This document shows, piece by piece, positions 47,683 through 60,639 of a stretch of DNA of 64,000 bases. Source of the DNA: Episyrphus balteatus (lineage: Eukaryota; Arthropoda; Insecta; Diptera; Syrphidae). A program made the translations under genes and the position numbers. Where the stretch lies: contig NC_079135.1 of the NCBI RefSeq assembly GCF_945859705.1, positions 24,244,501 through 24,308,500 on the forward strand, written 5' to 3'. Numbering within the stretch: the stretch's first letter is position 1; the number at the start of each line of letters is the position of its first letter. The notes beneath the pieces were generated by a model. That model was given only the letters and a program-made list of their open reading frames with translations. It was not told the DNA's origin and searched no databases.

Positions 47683-49004
47683 TTTTTAAACTGAAAGGTA
47701 TGATTTATAACTTCTTTTTATAAACAACTTTTTTGATAAATTGGTTAAAAGACGGATGAGGTTTTAACTTTAAAATGGGATCATACATTTAAACGTTTAC
47801 ATGAATTTTCAAAGTGGTCTAAATATTTGCTTTCTTCCTATCGAATTGTAATAATGATTCGTAAATTTATTCCAAAAAAATTTAACTTGACGAACTCAAT
47901 TGAAGATTTGAAAGCACTAATATTAATGCTACTATCGTATTGCAATTTGTAATTGAGTATGAACAATTGAGTGAGGATTTCAATACTCAGAGGCATTGAA
48001 ATTCTTGTGAATAATCGCGTGACCAAAATTTTCCCTAGTTATTCTTGTAGAACCTGTAAAAGTAGAAGTAGGTACTGAATAAAAAAAAAAGGTAGAAAGA
48101 ATTTACAATATAGAATAGTGAATTCTTTTTCGAAAAATATGTGGTTTATGTGTGTCACACCCGTAACCCAACTAAATTTAATTTTGAATAATATTTTTTT
48201 AATTAAAAATACATAATATGTATATGTTTTTTATAAAAAAAAACACCATGCGCTGTGTAGATTATTCAATTGGAATTCTCTTAATATTGAATGATAGAAA
48301 TTACTAGTGAACGCTTCACATCCGTATCGATGGAAACACCCATGTATGAAATTCAGTTGTAGCTGTCCGTTTGCTATAGGACATATCGAAAAAAAAGTAT
48401 GTACCTACTTATGTCGTTTTCGATTGGTTTCACTCGAGGATTCACTCGTTCTGAAATCCAATAAAACGGTTTGAATCGCTTCCACTCAATTCTGTTTTTT
48501 TTTGCGTTTGTGTAAAATTTTATATGTCAAAAATTTGAATTAATTTTTTTTCTGGCAAACGAATGACATGGATTAATGTTGAAAAATAATAATTATGAGG
48601 TCCACGACGAAGAAGATGATGATTATAAATAATTTCGTCGCTTTAATGCAACTATTTCTTTTTTTTAATTAATTTTAATTTCAGAAAACAATTAATTCTT
48701 GAATAAAAAAAAAAACACACTGATTGAGTTTTTTTTTTGGCATTTCAATATTCATGTATTAGTACTTCTTGAGTGGATTCTGATTTGAAATCGAGAAGAG
48801 AATTGTAGCACACTTTTACAGGTGTTTTTTTTTTTTTTTAGATTAGGTTCACAAATTTATAAATAAAATAATTTTTGTTTTCCAAATTAAATACAATATT
48901 TTACATGAAATTAACTTAGTTGCTAACCAAATCCACTCTTTTGCAAATCAAATTCACCCTCTAAAAATCAAGTGCTTGAGCTTAAGAACTATAACACTTG
49001 AATT
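47683..49004. other. Intron sequence, no complete element
   Basis: One TGTCACACCCGTAACCC motif lies at 48154-48170, of the set seen at 18.8, 23.7 and 35 kb. The rest is AT-rich and non-coding. Confidence 0.4.
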
Positions 49005-50199
49005 CAGAGATCAGAAATAACAGTCAATCTTTATTTTCAATTGGTTTCTTTCTGAGAGTTACCATACCTATTGCTTGAAATACGTTTCGGTTAAGGTTTG
49101 AGATTTATTGTTCAAAATAAAAAATAAAGGTTATCGGTTGACATTTTTACAAAAAAATAAATGAAAAAGGTCAACCTTTAACCGTTTTCGCTGAAAATAA
49201 ATCAAAAATAGTCAATTCAAAGGAAAATGTCGAATATGTTAAGAATGTCTTTATTTTGCAAAAATAAATGTGAAAAGGCTGTTTTTTCTAAGTTTTATTA
49301 AATAATGTATGAACTAAATAGACTCTAAAAGTTCTTTAGACCCAAGATTATATCTCTTTTCATATGACGAAAATGAGTTTTCCACTGTGATTTGAGTCGC
49401 TGGGGCGACAAGTACAACCAATGCAATTTCGAATATTTCAGGAGACCGATGTTCTAATATCAAGGTCAAAGCGTTCAGCTTCCAGAAGCGTTTTCGCCCG
49501 CCCAACTTCAAACGGCTATATCTCGGAATTTTGAAAAAAAAAGAAAAACAATTTTTGATGCCAAAAGGTAGCGGAGACTTTAACCTACATTTGGGTACCA
49601 CTCTCGTCCCTGTAGGTGCACGCGTTCTCAAACCGGGAGAACTTAAAGGTCAAAAAAAAAGTTAAGCCCGATTCTGAAAAAATAGGCATGATGTGGCGGT
49701 TTAACATGGAAGATGATTTTTTTTAAATCTGACAATGTGCAAAGCGTAGGCCCATGACACAAGCTATCATTTGGCATCATTCCCAAAAATTGCTCTCAAG
49801 TGGTTTAGCTTCCAGGAGCGATCAAAGATTCGGGGATTTTTCGAAAAAAAAAATGTACCCCAACTTTCAAACGCGATTTTCTCGGAATTTTGAAAAAAAA
49901 TCCAAAAACCCGATTATACCACTATCGGGTAGCTGAGAATATAAGCTTTCATACGGCACCACTCCCCTGTCTCTAAGAATTGATACCTTTGCAGATGAGA
50001 TTTATTTTTTTCTCTCATCGATAAATCTCACTGGTTGACCGAAACATAAAAAAATACAAAATAAAGGTTTCTCTCAGATCTTGACCGAAATTTTTCTTTT
50101 TTTTAAATAAAGGTTATTTTATGACCTTTATTGAAAATGGCGACAAATAAGAGTTATTAAGGAACCTTTCAAAAGGTTGAGATTTATTTCTGATCTCTG
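49005..50199. mobile_element. hAT-like element with CAGAGATCAGAAATAA ends (1195 bp)
   Basis: CAGAGATCAGAAATAA at the left is mirrored by TTATTTCTGATCTCTG at the right. The flanks are CTTGAATT and CGTTGAATT, an 8 bp duplication off by one base. Subterminal AAATAAAGGTT and GGTCAAC/GTTGACC phrases recur at both ends. The interior contains a direct module (CTCGGAATTTTGAAAAAAAA with AACTTCAAACG) at 49510 and 49870. No transposase frame is seen. Confidence 0.65.
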
Positions 50200-51592
50200 C
50201 GTTGAATTCACATTTTACGAACACTGATTGTTTGTTATTTTATCTATCTTTGAAAAACTCAATCTTGGTGATTAAATTAACTATATTTTCAAAAGTTTGA
50301 AGCTCAAATATAACCAAAGAGTAAATTGAAAATAATTGAATTAAAAACAAAAAAAAAATAAACAAATCGTCACAAAATTATACACAATATAACCCACTAA
50401 ATAAAAAAAAAAATGAGTTATCAAAAATAAAAACCTACCTATGTACCTACTTGAGTAATAAGTTGATAAATGCTTATCTCAAAAAAAAAAAAAGTCTCAT
50501 GCTTTTCAAGTTTTTTCAAAGTGCATAAAGTTTTTTTTTTTGTCTTTTTTTTTCAAACAAATAAAAATTAACAAAAAAAGAACAAAACGAAAACAATTTA
50601 TTTAGTTGTCATTTTATTTAATAGGTTTTTTTTTCTATTTTTAGAGCTGATATTGAAGCACATTTCAACAAATTTATAAGATGGCTTTTTGAGGAAAATC
50701 TATTTTTACTTTTTTTTTTTTTCCTCTCTTTACAAAGACACCTAGATACACAAATAATTTGAAATTAACAAAAAAAAAGTCTTCATTAAACATTATATTT
50801 GTTCAAAACCAAACACACTTTTTTTTGTTTCTTGTTGTTGTTTGAAAAAGATACATAATTGAGACGAAGAGTCTTGAGTCTTTTGAGGATGTTAACCTTT
50901 TCCAAGCGCGTGTGACATTCTTTGACTTTTGAAAAATGTGTTTTTTTTTATTGAAATTTTCCAAAACCCCCAAAAAAAAAATCAGGCAGCAGCATATTTA
51001 TTCCCCCTTCAAAGTAGAACGGATTTAAAAAATTGAAAACAGAAAAAAAAAATGCAATTGAAATTTTGCTGTAAGCCAAACCATGTTGGTGGCGGCTTGT
51101 TGAAGGGAAAGTTAAATAAATAAAAAAAAACCTGCCCTCATGATCACACTTTGTATCTTAACTCGAATATCTACACAAAAAAAAGTACAGCACCGTTATT
51201 GCTGGCGGAGAATATATATGTAAAAAGTAAAGAGAACAATTTATTTCATGACCTATATTTTCGGTGCCATTGATTCAACATTGGATTGCTGTCCAATTAC
51301 GCGACAGAATCACCAAATATACACAACGAATACAAAAAAAAAATAAAGTTGGATTGCCATTCCTATTTTTAAATTCTGTTGAGCGTGTTTTACAGTTATG
51401 TATGGCTGACAGTAGTGTGTAAATTAATTTTGATAACAAAAAACAAAACTTTTTTTTTTTTTTGTATAAGTTACATACAGAATCGTTTTATTAGTGTACA
51501 AGTACCTACGGCACGTACATAGTTCCCACCATGGCTGGATCTCATGGGTGTCATCCGAAAGGCAAACATTCAGAGTCCCATGTCATCAATAA
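50200..51592. other. Intron sequence, no element recognised
   Basis: Homopolymer-rich and non-coding, with no inverted repeats or motif arrays. Parts near 51040-51580 look single-copy. Confidence 0.35.
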
Positions 51593-53522
51593 CACTGTGC
51601 TACAAAATAAAAAAAAAAAATACACCCGAGAAATAACATAGTGTAGGCTGTTCGTATGGTCGAATAATGCATACAAATATTTTTGTTATATTTTTGGAAC
51701 CCTCCATTTTTTTTTTATTTACAAAAAACCATTTTTACAGATCTTACGATGTAATCTATCAATATTTCAGTCATTTTTCTAACAAATCTCAATATGTTAT
51801 ATGTTTTTGGAAAGAGGATTTCCAGACCTTTTGAATGATGTATAGAAGTCTATTGTTTAAACAAATAAAGTGTAGGTTTTTATCCTACAAATCTTGAAAA
51901 AGTGATTTTTTTCTCAATTTTTTCAACTTTACCCAATTTTTTTTGCAAAATAAAACAAACAAAAAAATAAAGTAAGGTTATATTCTGAGAGAATATACAT
52001 TTAGGCACAAATTGGCGTATTTTTTTTATTAAATTTGACCAAAACTGGGGAATCTATGCTACTTTTTCGTAAATAGAAAATGTGGCTTTTCATGATGTGA
52101 ATTGCAAAGTGCACAATAGGGTGTTCGTTATTTTAAAATAATTAGAATTTCTATGCTCCTAGGATCTTATATGGTTGAAAATTAACTAAAAAAAATATTC
52201 CCCAAGTTTCAAGTCTCTAACTTAATTCTAACCCGTGCCGCCAAGCGGTTGAAGTTTCTTATGGGAATAACATGGAGTTTCTTGGACCTTGTTCCATCAA
52301 TTTTAAATTCCAGCCAAACCATTCGTTTAAAAAATTTAAAACCTTACAGACTCAAATTTAATAAGTGTAGCTATCATGTGAAAATTTTTCAGATTTTTAA
52401 TTGTTATAATTTTAGAGATTTAACTTGGTAAAAAAAGTCATTTTTCCAGACTTTTTCAAAAATCGCTTTTTACCCGTTTAATGTCAAAAAATTAAAAAAC
52501 ATACATTTTTATTCACAAATAAGCTTAGTATGTATATTTAAAACTTATATTTAATTCAAAGTTATATAATTAACTAGTTTTTTATTTATTTACTACAGTA
52601 CTTTTTCTTAAATCGGGAACACGTTTTTTGAATATCGATGTGACTTGAAGAATGAATACACAACAAATTTTTTATATAACTATGAATTGAATTTGCATTT
52701 TAAATATACATTCTATGCTTATTTGTAATTAAAAATGTAAGTTTCTTAAATTTTTGGCATTAAACGTTTAAAAAGCGATTTTTGAAAAAGTCTGAAAAAA
52801 TGATAGCTTTATTTTATTAAATTTGAGTCTGTAAAGTTTAAAATTTTTTGAACGAATGGTTTGGCTGGAATTTAAAATTGATGGAACATGGTCCAGGAAA
52901 CTCCATGTTATTCCCATAAGAAACTTCAACCGCTTGGCGGCACGGGTTAGAATTAAGTTAGAGACTTGAAACTTGGGGAATATTTTTTTTAGTTTATTTC
53001 CAACCATATAAGATCCTAGGAGCATAGAAATTCTTATTATTTTAAAATAACGAACACCCTATTGTGCACCTTGCAATTCACATCATGAAAAGCCACATTT
53101 TCTATTTACGAAAAAATAGCATAGATTCCGCAGTTTTGGTCAAATTCAATAAAAAAATACGCCAATTTGTTTTATTTTACAAAAAAAATTGGGTAAAGTT
53201 GAAAAAATTGGGAAAAAAATCACTTTTTCAAGATTTGTGGGATAAAAACCTACACTTAATTTGTTTAAACAATAGACTTCTATACATCATTCAAAAGGTC
53301 TGGAAATCCTCTTTCCAAAAACATATAACATATTGAGATTTGTTAGAAAAATGACTGAAATATTGATAGATTACATCGTAAGATCTGTAAAAATGGTTTT
53401 TTGTAAATAAAAAAAAATGGAGGGTTCCAAAAATATAACAAAAACATTTTTATGCATTATTCGACCATACGAACAGCCTGCACTATGTTATTTCTTGGGT
53501 GTATTTTCAGTGTCGCACCGTG
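51593..53522. mobile_element. Giant palindromic element 2, CACTGTG/CACCGTG ends (1930 bp)
   Basis: The arms run from 51593 to about 52572 and from about 52664 to 53522. The left arm carries an extra block of about 75 bp near 52360-52440. The left end is CACTGTGCTACA; the right end is the complement of CACGGTGCGACACT. TAA flanks both sides (51590-51592 and 53523-53525). The interior is unrelated in sequence to palindrome 1. No transposase is encoded. Confidence 0.87.
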
Positions 53523-53526
53523 TAAT

Positions 53527-53655
53527 AGGTTTGTTCCTTTGGGAGGTGGCAAATTAACTATTAGTAGTTTAATAGCAATTTTCAAAGGAACGCACTTTCA
53601 GCGTAATCAATACAATACATGAGTAGTTCCAGTAGTAAACGCAATGGATTACACT
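53527..53655. repeat. Fragment related to the AGCCCTGTTCC MITE
   Basis: GTTCCTTTGGGAGGTGGCAAA and AAAGGAACGCACTTTCA match, in inverted orientation, parts of the element at 34560-34749. It lacks one end. Confidence 0.5.
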
Positions 53656-55202
53656 GGCCAACAATTTTCAACTTTTTAAAATTCTCCAGAAAGATTTCAA
53701 ATCAAATTTTATAGATTTCGGTTCAGTATGCTCAAAAAACATATTGGTTTTTTTCTAGCAGCTCTAGTTTTTGAAATATTTAATTTTTCATACAGGGTGT
53801 CCCAAAAGTTTACGTCGAAACGAAAACGGTAGAAAGGATAGGTGATGACAGTTATCAGAAAAATAATAAAAAAAATCGCAGCCATATATTTTGGGAGTTA
53901 TGGGCATTTGAAAAAAAGTCGAAAAAATGGTCACCCTGTGACGGTTTTTCATGTGCCGTAACTACAAGTCTTAATTTTTCTCATTTTTTTCTTTTGTTAC
54001 GGAACCTTGAATAACCCTGCTATCAAATGCATTCAAAAATTTTAACTCAGCTGCATCAGTTTTAAAGAAAATATTACTTTTTTACCCAACTTAGTACTTT
54101 TTTAGGTAATTTTTCCATATTATTTAAGTTTTTGTATTCTGAAAGGTTCTGAAAGGGTACAAAACTTGAATAATATGGAAAAATTACCTCATAAAAGAGT
54201 CGGATTTCTTAAGAAAAAAAAATTTATCTCGGTTATTTATGAAATATTCCCAACAATGTTATATATATTTTGAAAAGAGAATTGAACACACCAACTTTTA
54301 AGGCAACTTGCCGAAACATCGTAGTGCATTTTTTTTACACTACGGCTCATTGAATTAGAGTCATGTAAAATTTTTTTAGTACTAAGTTGGGTAAAAAAGT
54401 AATATTTTCTTTAAAACTGATGCAGCTGAGTTAAAATTTTTGAATGCATTTGATAGCAGGGTTATTCAAGGTTCCGTAACAAAAGAAAAAAATGAGTTGT
54501 AGTCACGGCATATGAAAAACCGTCACAGGGTGACCATTTTTTCGACTTTTTTTCAAATGCCCATAACTCTCTAAATATATGGCTGCGATTTTTTTTATTA
54601 TTTTTCTGATAACTGTCACCACCTACCCTATCTACCGTTTTCGTTTCGACGTTAACTTTTGGGACACCCTGTATGTGGGGGAGTATTCATATTAATTTTG
54701 AAGTTTTCCTTATTTTGAGCGTTTATTAAAATTTTCCAGAAACATTTATATTAAAATTAATGTGTTTGGGGTCAGTAAACCCTAAAATCACATTAATTTT
54801 TCTAATATTTTCTATTTTTTGAAATATTTTAGGTTTTCACATTTTGGGGTAATTTCCTACTTATTTTTAAGTTATGTATGTTTATTTTAACTGTTTGTTA
54901 ACATTTTCCAGAAATTTTCATATCGAACCTAATGAAATCACACTGGTTGCTTTCTAGGAGCTCTATTTTTAAGATATTTTAATTTTTCACATTTCTGGGG
55001 TGATTTCATAATATTTTTTTAAGATTTTCTTATTACAAGCGTTTTTAAAGTTTTGTTGGCAAAAGTTTGTTTCGAATGTAATGTATTTCGGTTCAGTAAA
55101 TAAAATAAAAATACAAAAAAAATTTTTTTTTTTGTTATGAATTTCTATGCCTTTTCATGTATGAATAATTTAAAAACTAGAGCTGCTAGAAAAAAACTAA
55201 TG
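53656..55202. repeat. Tandem repeat of about 170 bp, split by a mariner-like palindrome
   Basis: The phrases TTTTCCAGAAA, GGTTCAGTAAA, CTAG-AGCTCTATTTTT and TTTCACATTTTGGGG recur at about 170 bp spacing (around 53682, 54734, 54907 and 55052, the last degenerate). An inverted piece ends the array (AAAACTAGAGCTGCTAG at 55178, against 53750). The element at 53793-54671 inserted within it. Confidence 0.6.
53793..54671. mobile_element. Mariner-like palindromic element, CAGGGTGTCCCAAAAGTT ends (879 bp)
   Basis: CAGGGTGTCCCAAAAGTT at the left is mirrored at the right, flanked by TA at 53791-53792 and 54672-54673, as in Tc1/mariner elements. Arms 53793-54104 and 54371-54671 pair along about 300 bp around a loop of about 265 bp. 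No transposase frame is present. The CAGGGTGTCC type of end is common in insect mariner-derived MITEs. Confidence 0.85.
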
Positions 55203-56194
55203 TTATTATTGGAATCAGCAACCTAAAATTATTAAGAAATGATAAACAACGGTCTGGAAAATTTTGATGTTGGACAGTGTTATTACTCATGGAAAACTAC
55301 CACTTCCCTTCAAGCAAACGAGTCCGATCTCGGTCCGAATCGGCTCCGAAGTGAGTCCGACGGATCACCGCGGAGCCGATTGCATATGTATTGGTATTTT
55401 CACCACGATTTTTCCTTCGAATTTGTGTTCATACACAAAAAGTTGTAAATGTGTGAGTGAAATGGCGTGTCCAAATGGAGAGATCAAACAGAACTCCGTT
55501 TTCTTGCTTGAAGGGTTCCTGAGGAACGGGGCTAATAATGAGTTTTCGGCTTAAAACATCTAATCTGTCAAACAAATTTACAGATCTATTACATTAGCCG
55601 TGTTTTATTGGTACTCAGTATTTACCTGATTAAACTTTTTATGCCGTAAACAACAACAAACTATTAATTTTTTTTATTTTATTAATGATCCTTTGTGGTT
55701 GAAGGGTAAAAAATGTATTTAAGTTTAGATACAAATTTTTTTCTGTAAAACAACAAATACCTAACAAAACTTTTGTTTATCCTTAACATTCATTTGTTGT
55801 TGTTTTCCGTCCAAAATTTTACTGAGCTAAGTAATAAGTTACCCAAAAAAAACACGGATATTATCCATCCGTTCAACGAAAATATCCTAGGTGTGTTTGA
55901 ATTATGCCTCAAAGCAACAAGTTCTAAGAAAAAGTCATACAGAAATTATATCTTTTTTATACATATTTGCGTATTATTTGAGTAGTAAAAAAAAAACGAC
56001 TTTAGAAAACGAATTAAGTTCGAAAAGAATCATAATGGCGAATATGTTCATCAGTTTCCTTCAAAAAAGTACGCGATACGGATCTTTTTTAGACTCAAAT
56101 AGTACTACAATTTTATTCAATGTGAAAAGTTCGAGTTGGTTTTTGGTTGAATTCCAGCTTGTGTTATGGATTGTCTCCAACGGTCGAGCCTCTT
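55203..56194. other. Intron sequence, no element recognised
   Basis: A GC-richer patch at 55320-55385 contains TCGGCTCCG and CGGAGCCGA as a small stem. Open frames overlapping it have no recognisable domain. Confidence 0.35.
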
Positions 56195-56362
56195 AAAGGC
56201 TAGACCACACCGGAGGGTATATGCGATAGCGGTACGGGTACTTGTATGAAAAAAATTCCAAACTGACACATCAACGTTCAGATGTGTAATTTTTTTTTAA
56301 ATAAAAATATCGTTACCGCTACCCGTCCCCCTACCGCATACCCTTCGGTGTGGCCAAGCCTT
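56195..56362. mobile_element. Small MITE with AAGGCTAGACCACACCGG ends
   Basis: AAGGCTAGACCACACCGGAG is mirrored by CGGTGTGGCCAAGCCTT. The inverted pair continues with GGGTA...GCGATAGCGGTA, about 45 bp per arm. TTA-type flanks are possible but overlap the ends. Confidence 0.7.
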
Positions 56363-57354
56363 AATATAGACTTCGGGTGATTTTAGTTAAATCTAATTAA
56401 CCATAAATTTCATTTAAGCGTTCTAAAGAGCTAGTAAGTTTTGTGATAATCATCAAAAAAAGTAAAATGGAACAGATTTTTTTAAAGGGTGTCCCATTAG
56501 ACTGATTGCAAAAAAAAAATGTTTTTTTGTTTAAAGTTATATTGAAAATATCAAAAATATTGTTGGAAATGATGAAAAAAAATACTGTAAAAGTTACAGC
56601 TAAAATTTCAGTTTCCCATATGATTTAGGTACATGGGAAAGATTGTGTTTTTGAGTTTAAAATTATACAATTTTTTAATGGTTCATCAAAAAAGCTAGAC
56701 TAAATCATTATCTTGTGTAAAATTAAACGCTCTAAAAAATTCCGTCATTAATTTTTTTTGATAAACCGCCGCTTTTCGAAGTTATTCAACTTTAAAATAT
56801 AAAATACAATTTTTTGACGAAATTATTAGGTTTTTCAAAAAAAAAAAAAATATAAAATTTTTTGCACTCTAAGTTTTTTTTAGGTTTCACTTTCATAGAT
56901 TCTTGTATTTAACTGTTAAACTCCTAGTACTATTAAAAATTTTCAATAAATTCGACACGGTGTACCGTGTTGGGTTGTTCTGAGTGGAGATAAGAGTTGT
57001 ATCGTGTTGGTATGAGTTGTCTTGAAACTGCCAATTTGTTTATATAAAATGAAAAATTGAATGAGAGTTGTTTTATTAAGAAAAGATTTTGAAAAATTTT
57101 AGATTTTAAACAAATTTTAAAACTAAGTCAACTGTCGAAAATTAAGTTATCTCATTTTTATGCTTTTCTTTAATAGTTTAATAATTTGTTTATCTTAAAA
57201 TATTTCCGATTCTTTGTTCTTAACATCAACTCGTTTTAGCTTTTTAATCTTCTCAAGACAAGGATAACAAAAATTCAAATATTTTTTGTTTGAAATTGCA
57301 TTGTTTTCCTTTTTCATTTTTTACACAGCATTGTATATAATAGTTGATTGATAA
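56363..57354. other. Intron sequence, no complete element
   Basis: At 56948-56962 CGACACGGTGTACCGTGTTG is itself palindromic and resembles the ends of the CACNGTG family, possibly a solo end. Nothing else stands out. Confidence 0.35.
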
Positions 57355-57357
57355 TAA

Positions 57358-58715
57358 CACTGTGTTCGAAAATGGAACTTTATTTTTCCGACAGAGGGCT
57401 CTCACGTCTACTAAAGATAATTCGAGTATGCTGAACACGATGGCGTACTCAGTTTTTCTGGATTAGGTCAAATAAGAAAGAGTTTTGTGTTTGAAATTTT
57501 GTTTGCACATGCCAAAAATGAGGATATAAAACAATATATATTTTCCAATTTTTAATTTTATATCGATGTAAAATGACGGAGAATCTATTTTTTGAGAAGT
57601 ATTATTCGTAAAAGAAGTTATCGAAAAAAAATCTGTCGAATGTCATTTGAAATCATTATTTTATGGCAAAAAATCGTCGATTTTTCTTCAAATTTTCTGG
57701 TATTTTTCGTTTTACTTAAATTAAAATGCAGCACTCTGTGGCAACGATTTGATCTTGTGTTTCGGGATAGAATATGGCTTGAGAGTGAAAAAGTAGCAGT
57801 AAAACCATATTTTTTCTCAAATTTTTAGTTTATAAAACAAAAAAATTACAAAATGTTTAAATGCAATACATATGTAGGGGAAGTGGGGGGCAAAATCGTT
57901 TTTTTACTATGTTGTATGACAAAAAAAAATAAAACTGGCAAAACTTGCAATATGAAAAAAGGGGCTTTTGGTACGATCGGCCATGTCTGAAAGTATGAGC
58001 AAGTTTTTTTGAAACTCCGAAAAAGTTACGGCAACTTTTGTGATTTTTCAACAAATCATTACAGTTTATGTTAAAAGTAGGTTGCACTTTTAACAGTGAG
58101 ATAGTTAAAGTTTTTAACTTATTCTTTTTTATAATGAAAGTTGGATATTCAAGAGTATTTTTTTGTCAAAGAGTGAATCTCAAAGGTATGAACCTTAAGA
58201 AAAAAAATAGTTTTTGAACTTAAAAAAAAATTTAAATAAAAATATTGATACCATGCCTGATTTTGTAATTAAATATCTACATCTACATATGTATAATATT
58301 CCAGAGTACTAACACATAAAAGGTGTGTACAAAAAAATTTTTGAATTTTCGTATTAATTTGTACCTTTATAGTTAAAAAATTTAAGAAAAAGTGAAAAAA
58401 AAGTCGACGTCTTTTGCCATAAAATAATGATTTAAAATGTCATTCGACAGATTTTTTTTCAAATAACTTCTTTTACGTATAATCCTTCCAAAAAATAGAT
58501 TTTACATCATTTTACATCGATACAAAATCAAAAATTGGAAAATATATGGTGTTTTATACCCTCATTTTTGGCATGTGCAAACAAAATTTCAAACGCAAAA
58601 ATCTTTCTTATTTGACCTAATCCAGAAAAACTGAATACGCCATCGTGTTCAGCATACTCGAATTATCTTTAGTAGACATGAGAGCCCTCTGTCGGTTTTT
58701 TGAACTATCACAGTG
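57358..58715. mobile_element. Giant palindromic element 3, CACTGTG ends (1358 bp)
   Basis: The ends are CACTGTGTTCGAAAA and the complement of CACTGTGATAGTTCA, flanked by TAA at 57355-57357 and 58716-58718. The arms pair over about 340 bp each (57358-57705 and 58375-58715), including CCGACAGAGGGCTCTCA and its mirror. A non-paired middle of about 670 bp follows. No transposase is encoded. Ends and target duplication match palindromes 1 and 2. Confidence 0.85.
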
Positions 58716-58718
58716 TAA

Positions 58719-59916
58719 TTATAATGATTTAATTTTTATACTAATACATACTTATCTATCTGCGGGTACGCAGGTATAAGTTAAGTATGTTTTGTAATAA
58801 AAACAACACAAAACACTCCTCAGTCTAGATACTGATTTCCACAAGAATAACAAATTTAAATTCTATTAAGAGCCCAAAAAAAAAAGAAGGTTGATCAAGG
58901 GGAAGAGGTAATAGATGGAAGACGAATACAAAAAAAAAAAAAAATAATAAAATATAAAGTACAGTAAACAACATGTCGTGGCCTTCTTATCACATCAAGT
59001 GTGTAATGATCACCGAACCGCTACAGCAGCGCAACCATAGTTTTTTATTTCGTATATTTGAAAAAAAAAAAAAAAATAACAACAACACACAAGTTAAGTC
59101 AGTGGCTGACTGTTTAGTTAAGTCTCTGAATCTGTATTTCACAAAAAAATAAAATAAATAAACAGAAAGAAAGAAGATACAATTTGTATATAAAAAATGT
59201 ACAACGAAAAAAAAAAAATGCAAACACAAGTGCGATAACGAGGAAACGCATCACGCGCATGAAGAAGATTGCTGAGTTTGTTTTCCTTGTTTTTTGTTGT
59301 CGTTTCTTATAGATATACCTACCCGTCATGCAGATTTCGGAATATGTAATTGCCACCACCTGGTTTTGTTGGCAAAAATGCAAACAGGATTGTTTACTTG
59401 CTACAAAGTAAAATTATTGTCCTCCTTAAGACGATCTATATCGGGACATTTTTTTGTTTTAAGTAAAAAGAACATCGAACAGAAGTTGCTTTTTACGCAT
59501 TCAGTGTTTTTAATTGACCCCTTTCTTAAGGATGTTAACCTTAAAAGCAATGAGGTTTTTTGCTTCCTTGCACAACTTTTAATAAAATATTATTTTAGGA
59601 ATTTAATAGATTTTCTCTCAAAATTCAAAAATCGCATTTTTGAAAATAAAAGACAAGGTCTAGCTAGTTTGGAAAAGATCACAAAAGATTCAGAAGGGTG
59701 TTTTCATTATAATAATAAAATAAAATAAATATGAGGTTTATTTATTCGTTAACCTCGAAAATGTTACACATACGACACCGTGACCCCTTTCTGCCTCCCT
59801 CTGCAGGCTGTGAGAAAAAGTCGTCCTCGTAATCTTGATATTTCAGATAAGACTTCATCAAATCCCTGTTTTTATTTTCAAGGCTGCGTGCGCAGTACAT
59901 CGCTCATATTTTATTT
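58719..59916. other. Intron sequence, mostly single-copy in appearance
   Basis: An open frame of 144 codons (59294-59728) has no recognisable domain. It could be a decayed mobile-element tail or chance. No splice acceptor and kinase motif combination was found here, although ADFG by chance occurs in this frame near 59332. Confidence 0.4.
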
Positions 59917-60113
59917 TTTAATAAAGTAAACGAACAGAACGAAATTTGTTTAGCATGTTTTGTCTACCTTCAAGATGTCAAACGAAATCATCTATAGACT
60001 ATATATTTGGTCATAACTACAAACGTCAAAGTAATCTTTGAAAAAGCTGCATGAACAAAAGCTTAAATAACAGGTCTGTTTGGGTTCTTTTTGGACAAAA
60101 ATATGAACAAAAA
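59917..60113. repeat. Direct repeat, copy 1 (AATAAAGTAAACGAACAGAACG)
   Basis: The blocks AATAAAGTAAACGAACAGAA, GCATGTTTTGTCTACC, and GGTCTGTTTGGGTTCTTTTT (about 60072) recur in the same order at 62474-62750. Each copy is followed, 0.1-0.7 kb later, by a related TTTACCAGG MITE. Confidence 0.6.
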
Positions 60114-60639
60114 ATGGTCACAGGATACAGCACTGTTTGACTCCATTTTGAACTTCAAATTTGTCTGACAATCTACATCAAGGCAATAGAGCTTGGTATT
60201 TTAGTACAAACGCTTACCGAAACAAGGTTAAAAGAACTTCACATTTCTCGTCGATCTTGATTTTTTAAAACTTCAATTGTTGCCTAAAGAACAAGTCGTT
60301 TTGTTCTCTTTATAATAAAAAAAAATAGAATCTTTTACTTCAAATCTTGACATTTTAGTACAAATGCTTTCCCGAAAAAAGTTGAAAATGGTTAATTTCA
60401 GAAATAAATGCTTGTTTGTTTAATGAAAAAGACCATAAAATTGTATTTTTCACCACAATTTCCTACACTCATGCTACGCAAAAATTAATCCCTATTCAAA
60501 AAAGTTTTTATAAGAATAATCTTCTTCCAAGGCAATACAAGTTTCTATCACTTTTTGATGTTTAGTTCAAATTTACACCACAGGCAGCGCATTTCAACCA
60601 TACCAATTCTCAATTTAGACCAAATATCTTAAAGCTGTG

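Noticed and set aside
59294..59728. Open frame of 144 codons containing ADFG, resembling a kinase DFG motif
   Set aside because: Residues around it do not fit a kinase activation segment, there is no HRD upstream, and the frame has no suitable acceptor. The match is incidental.
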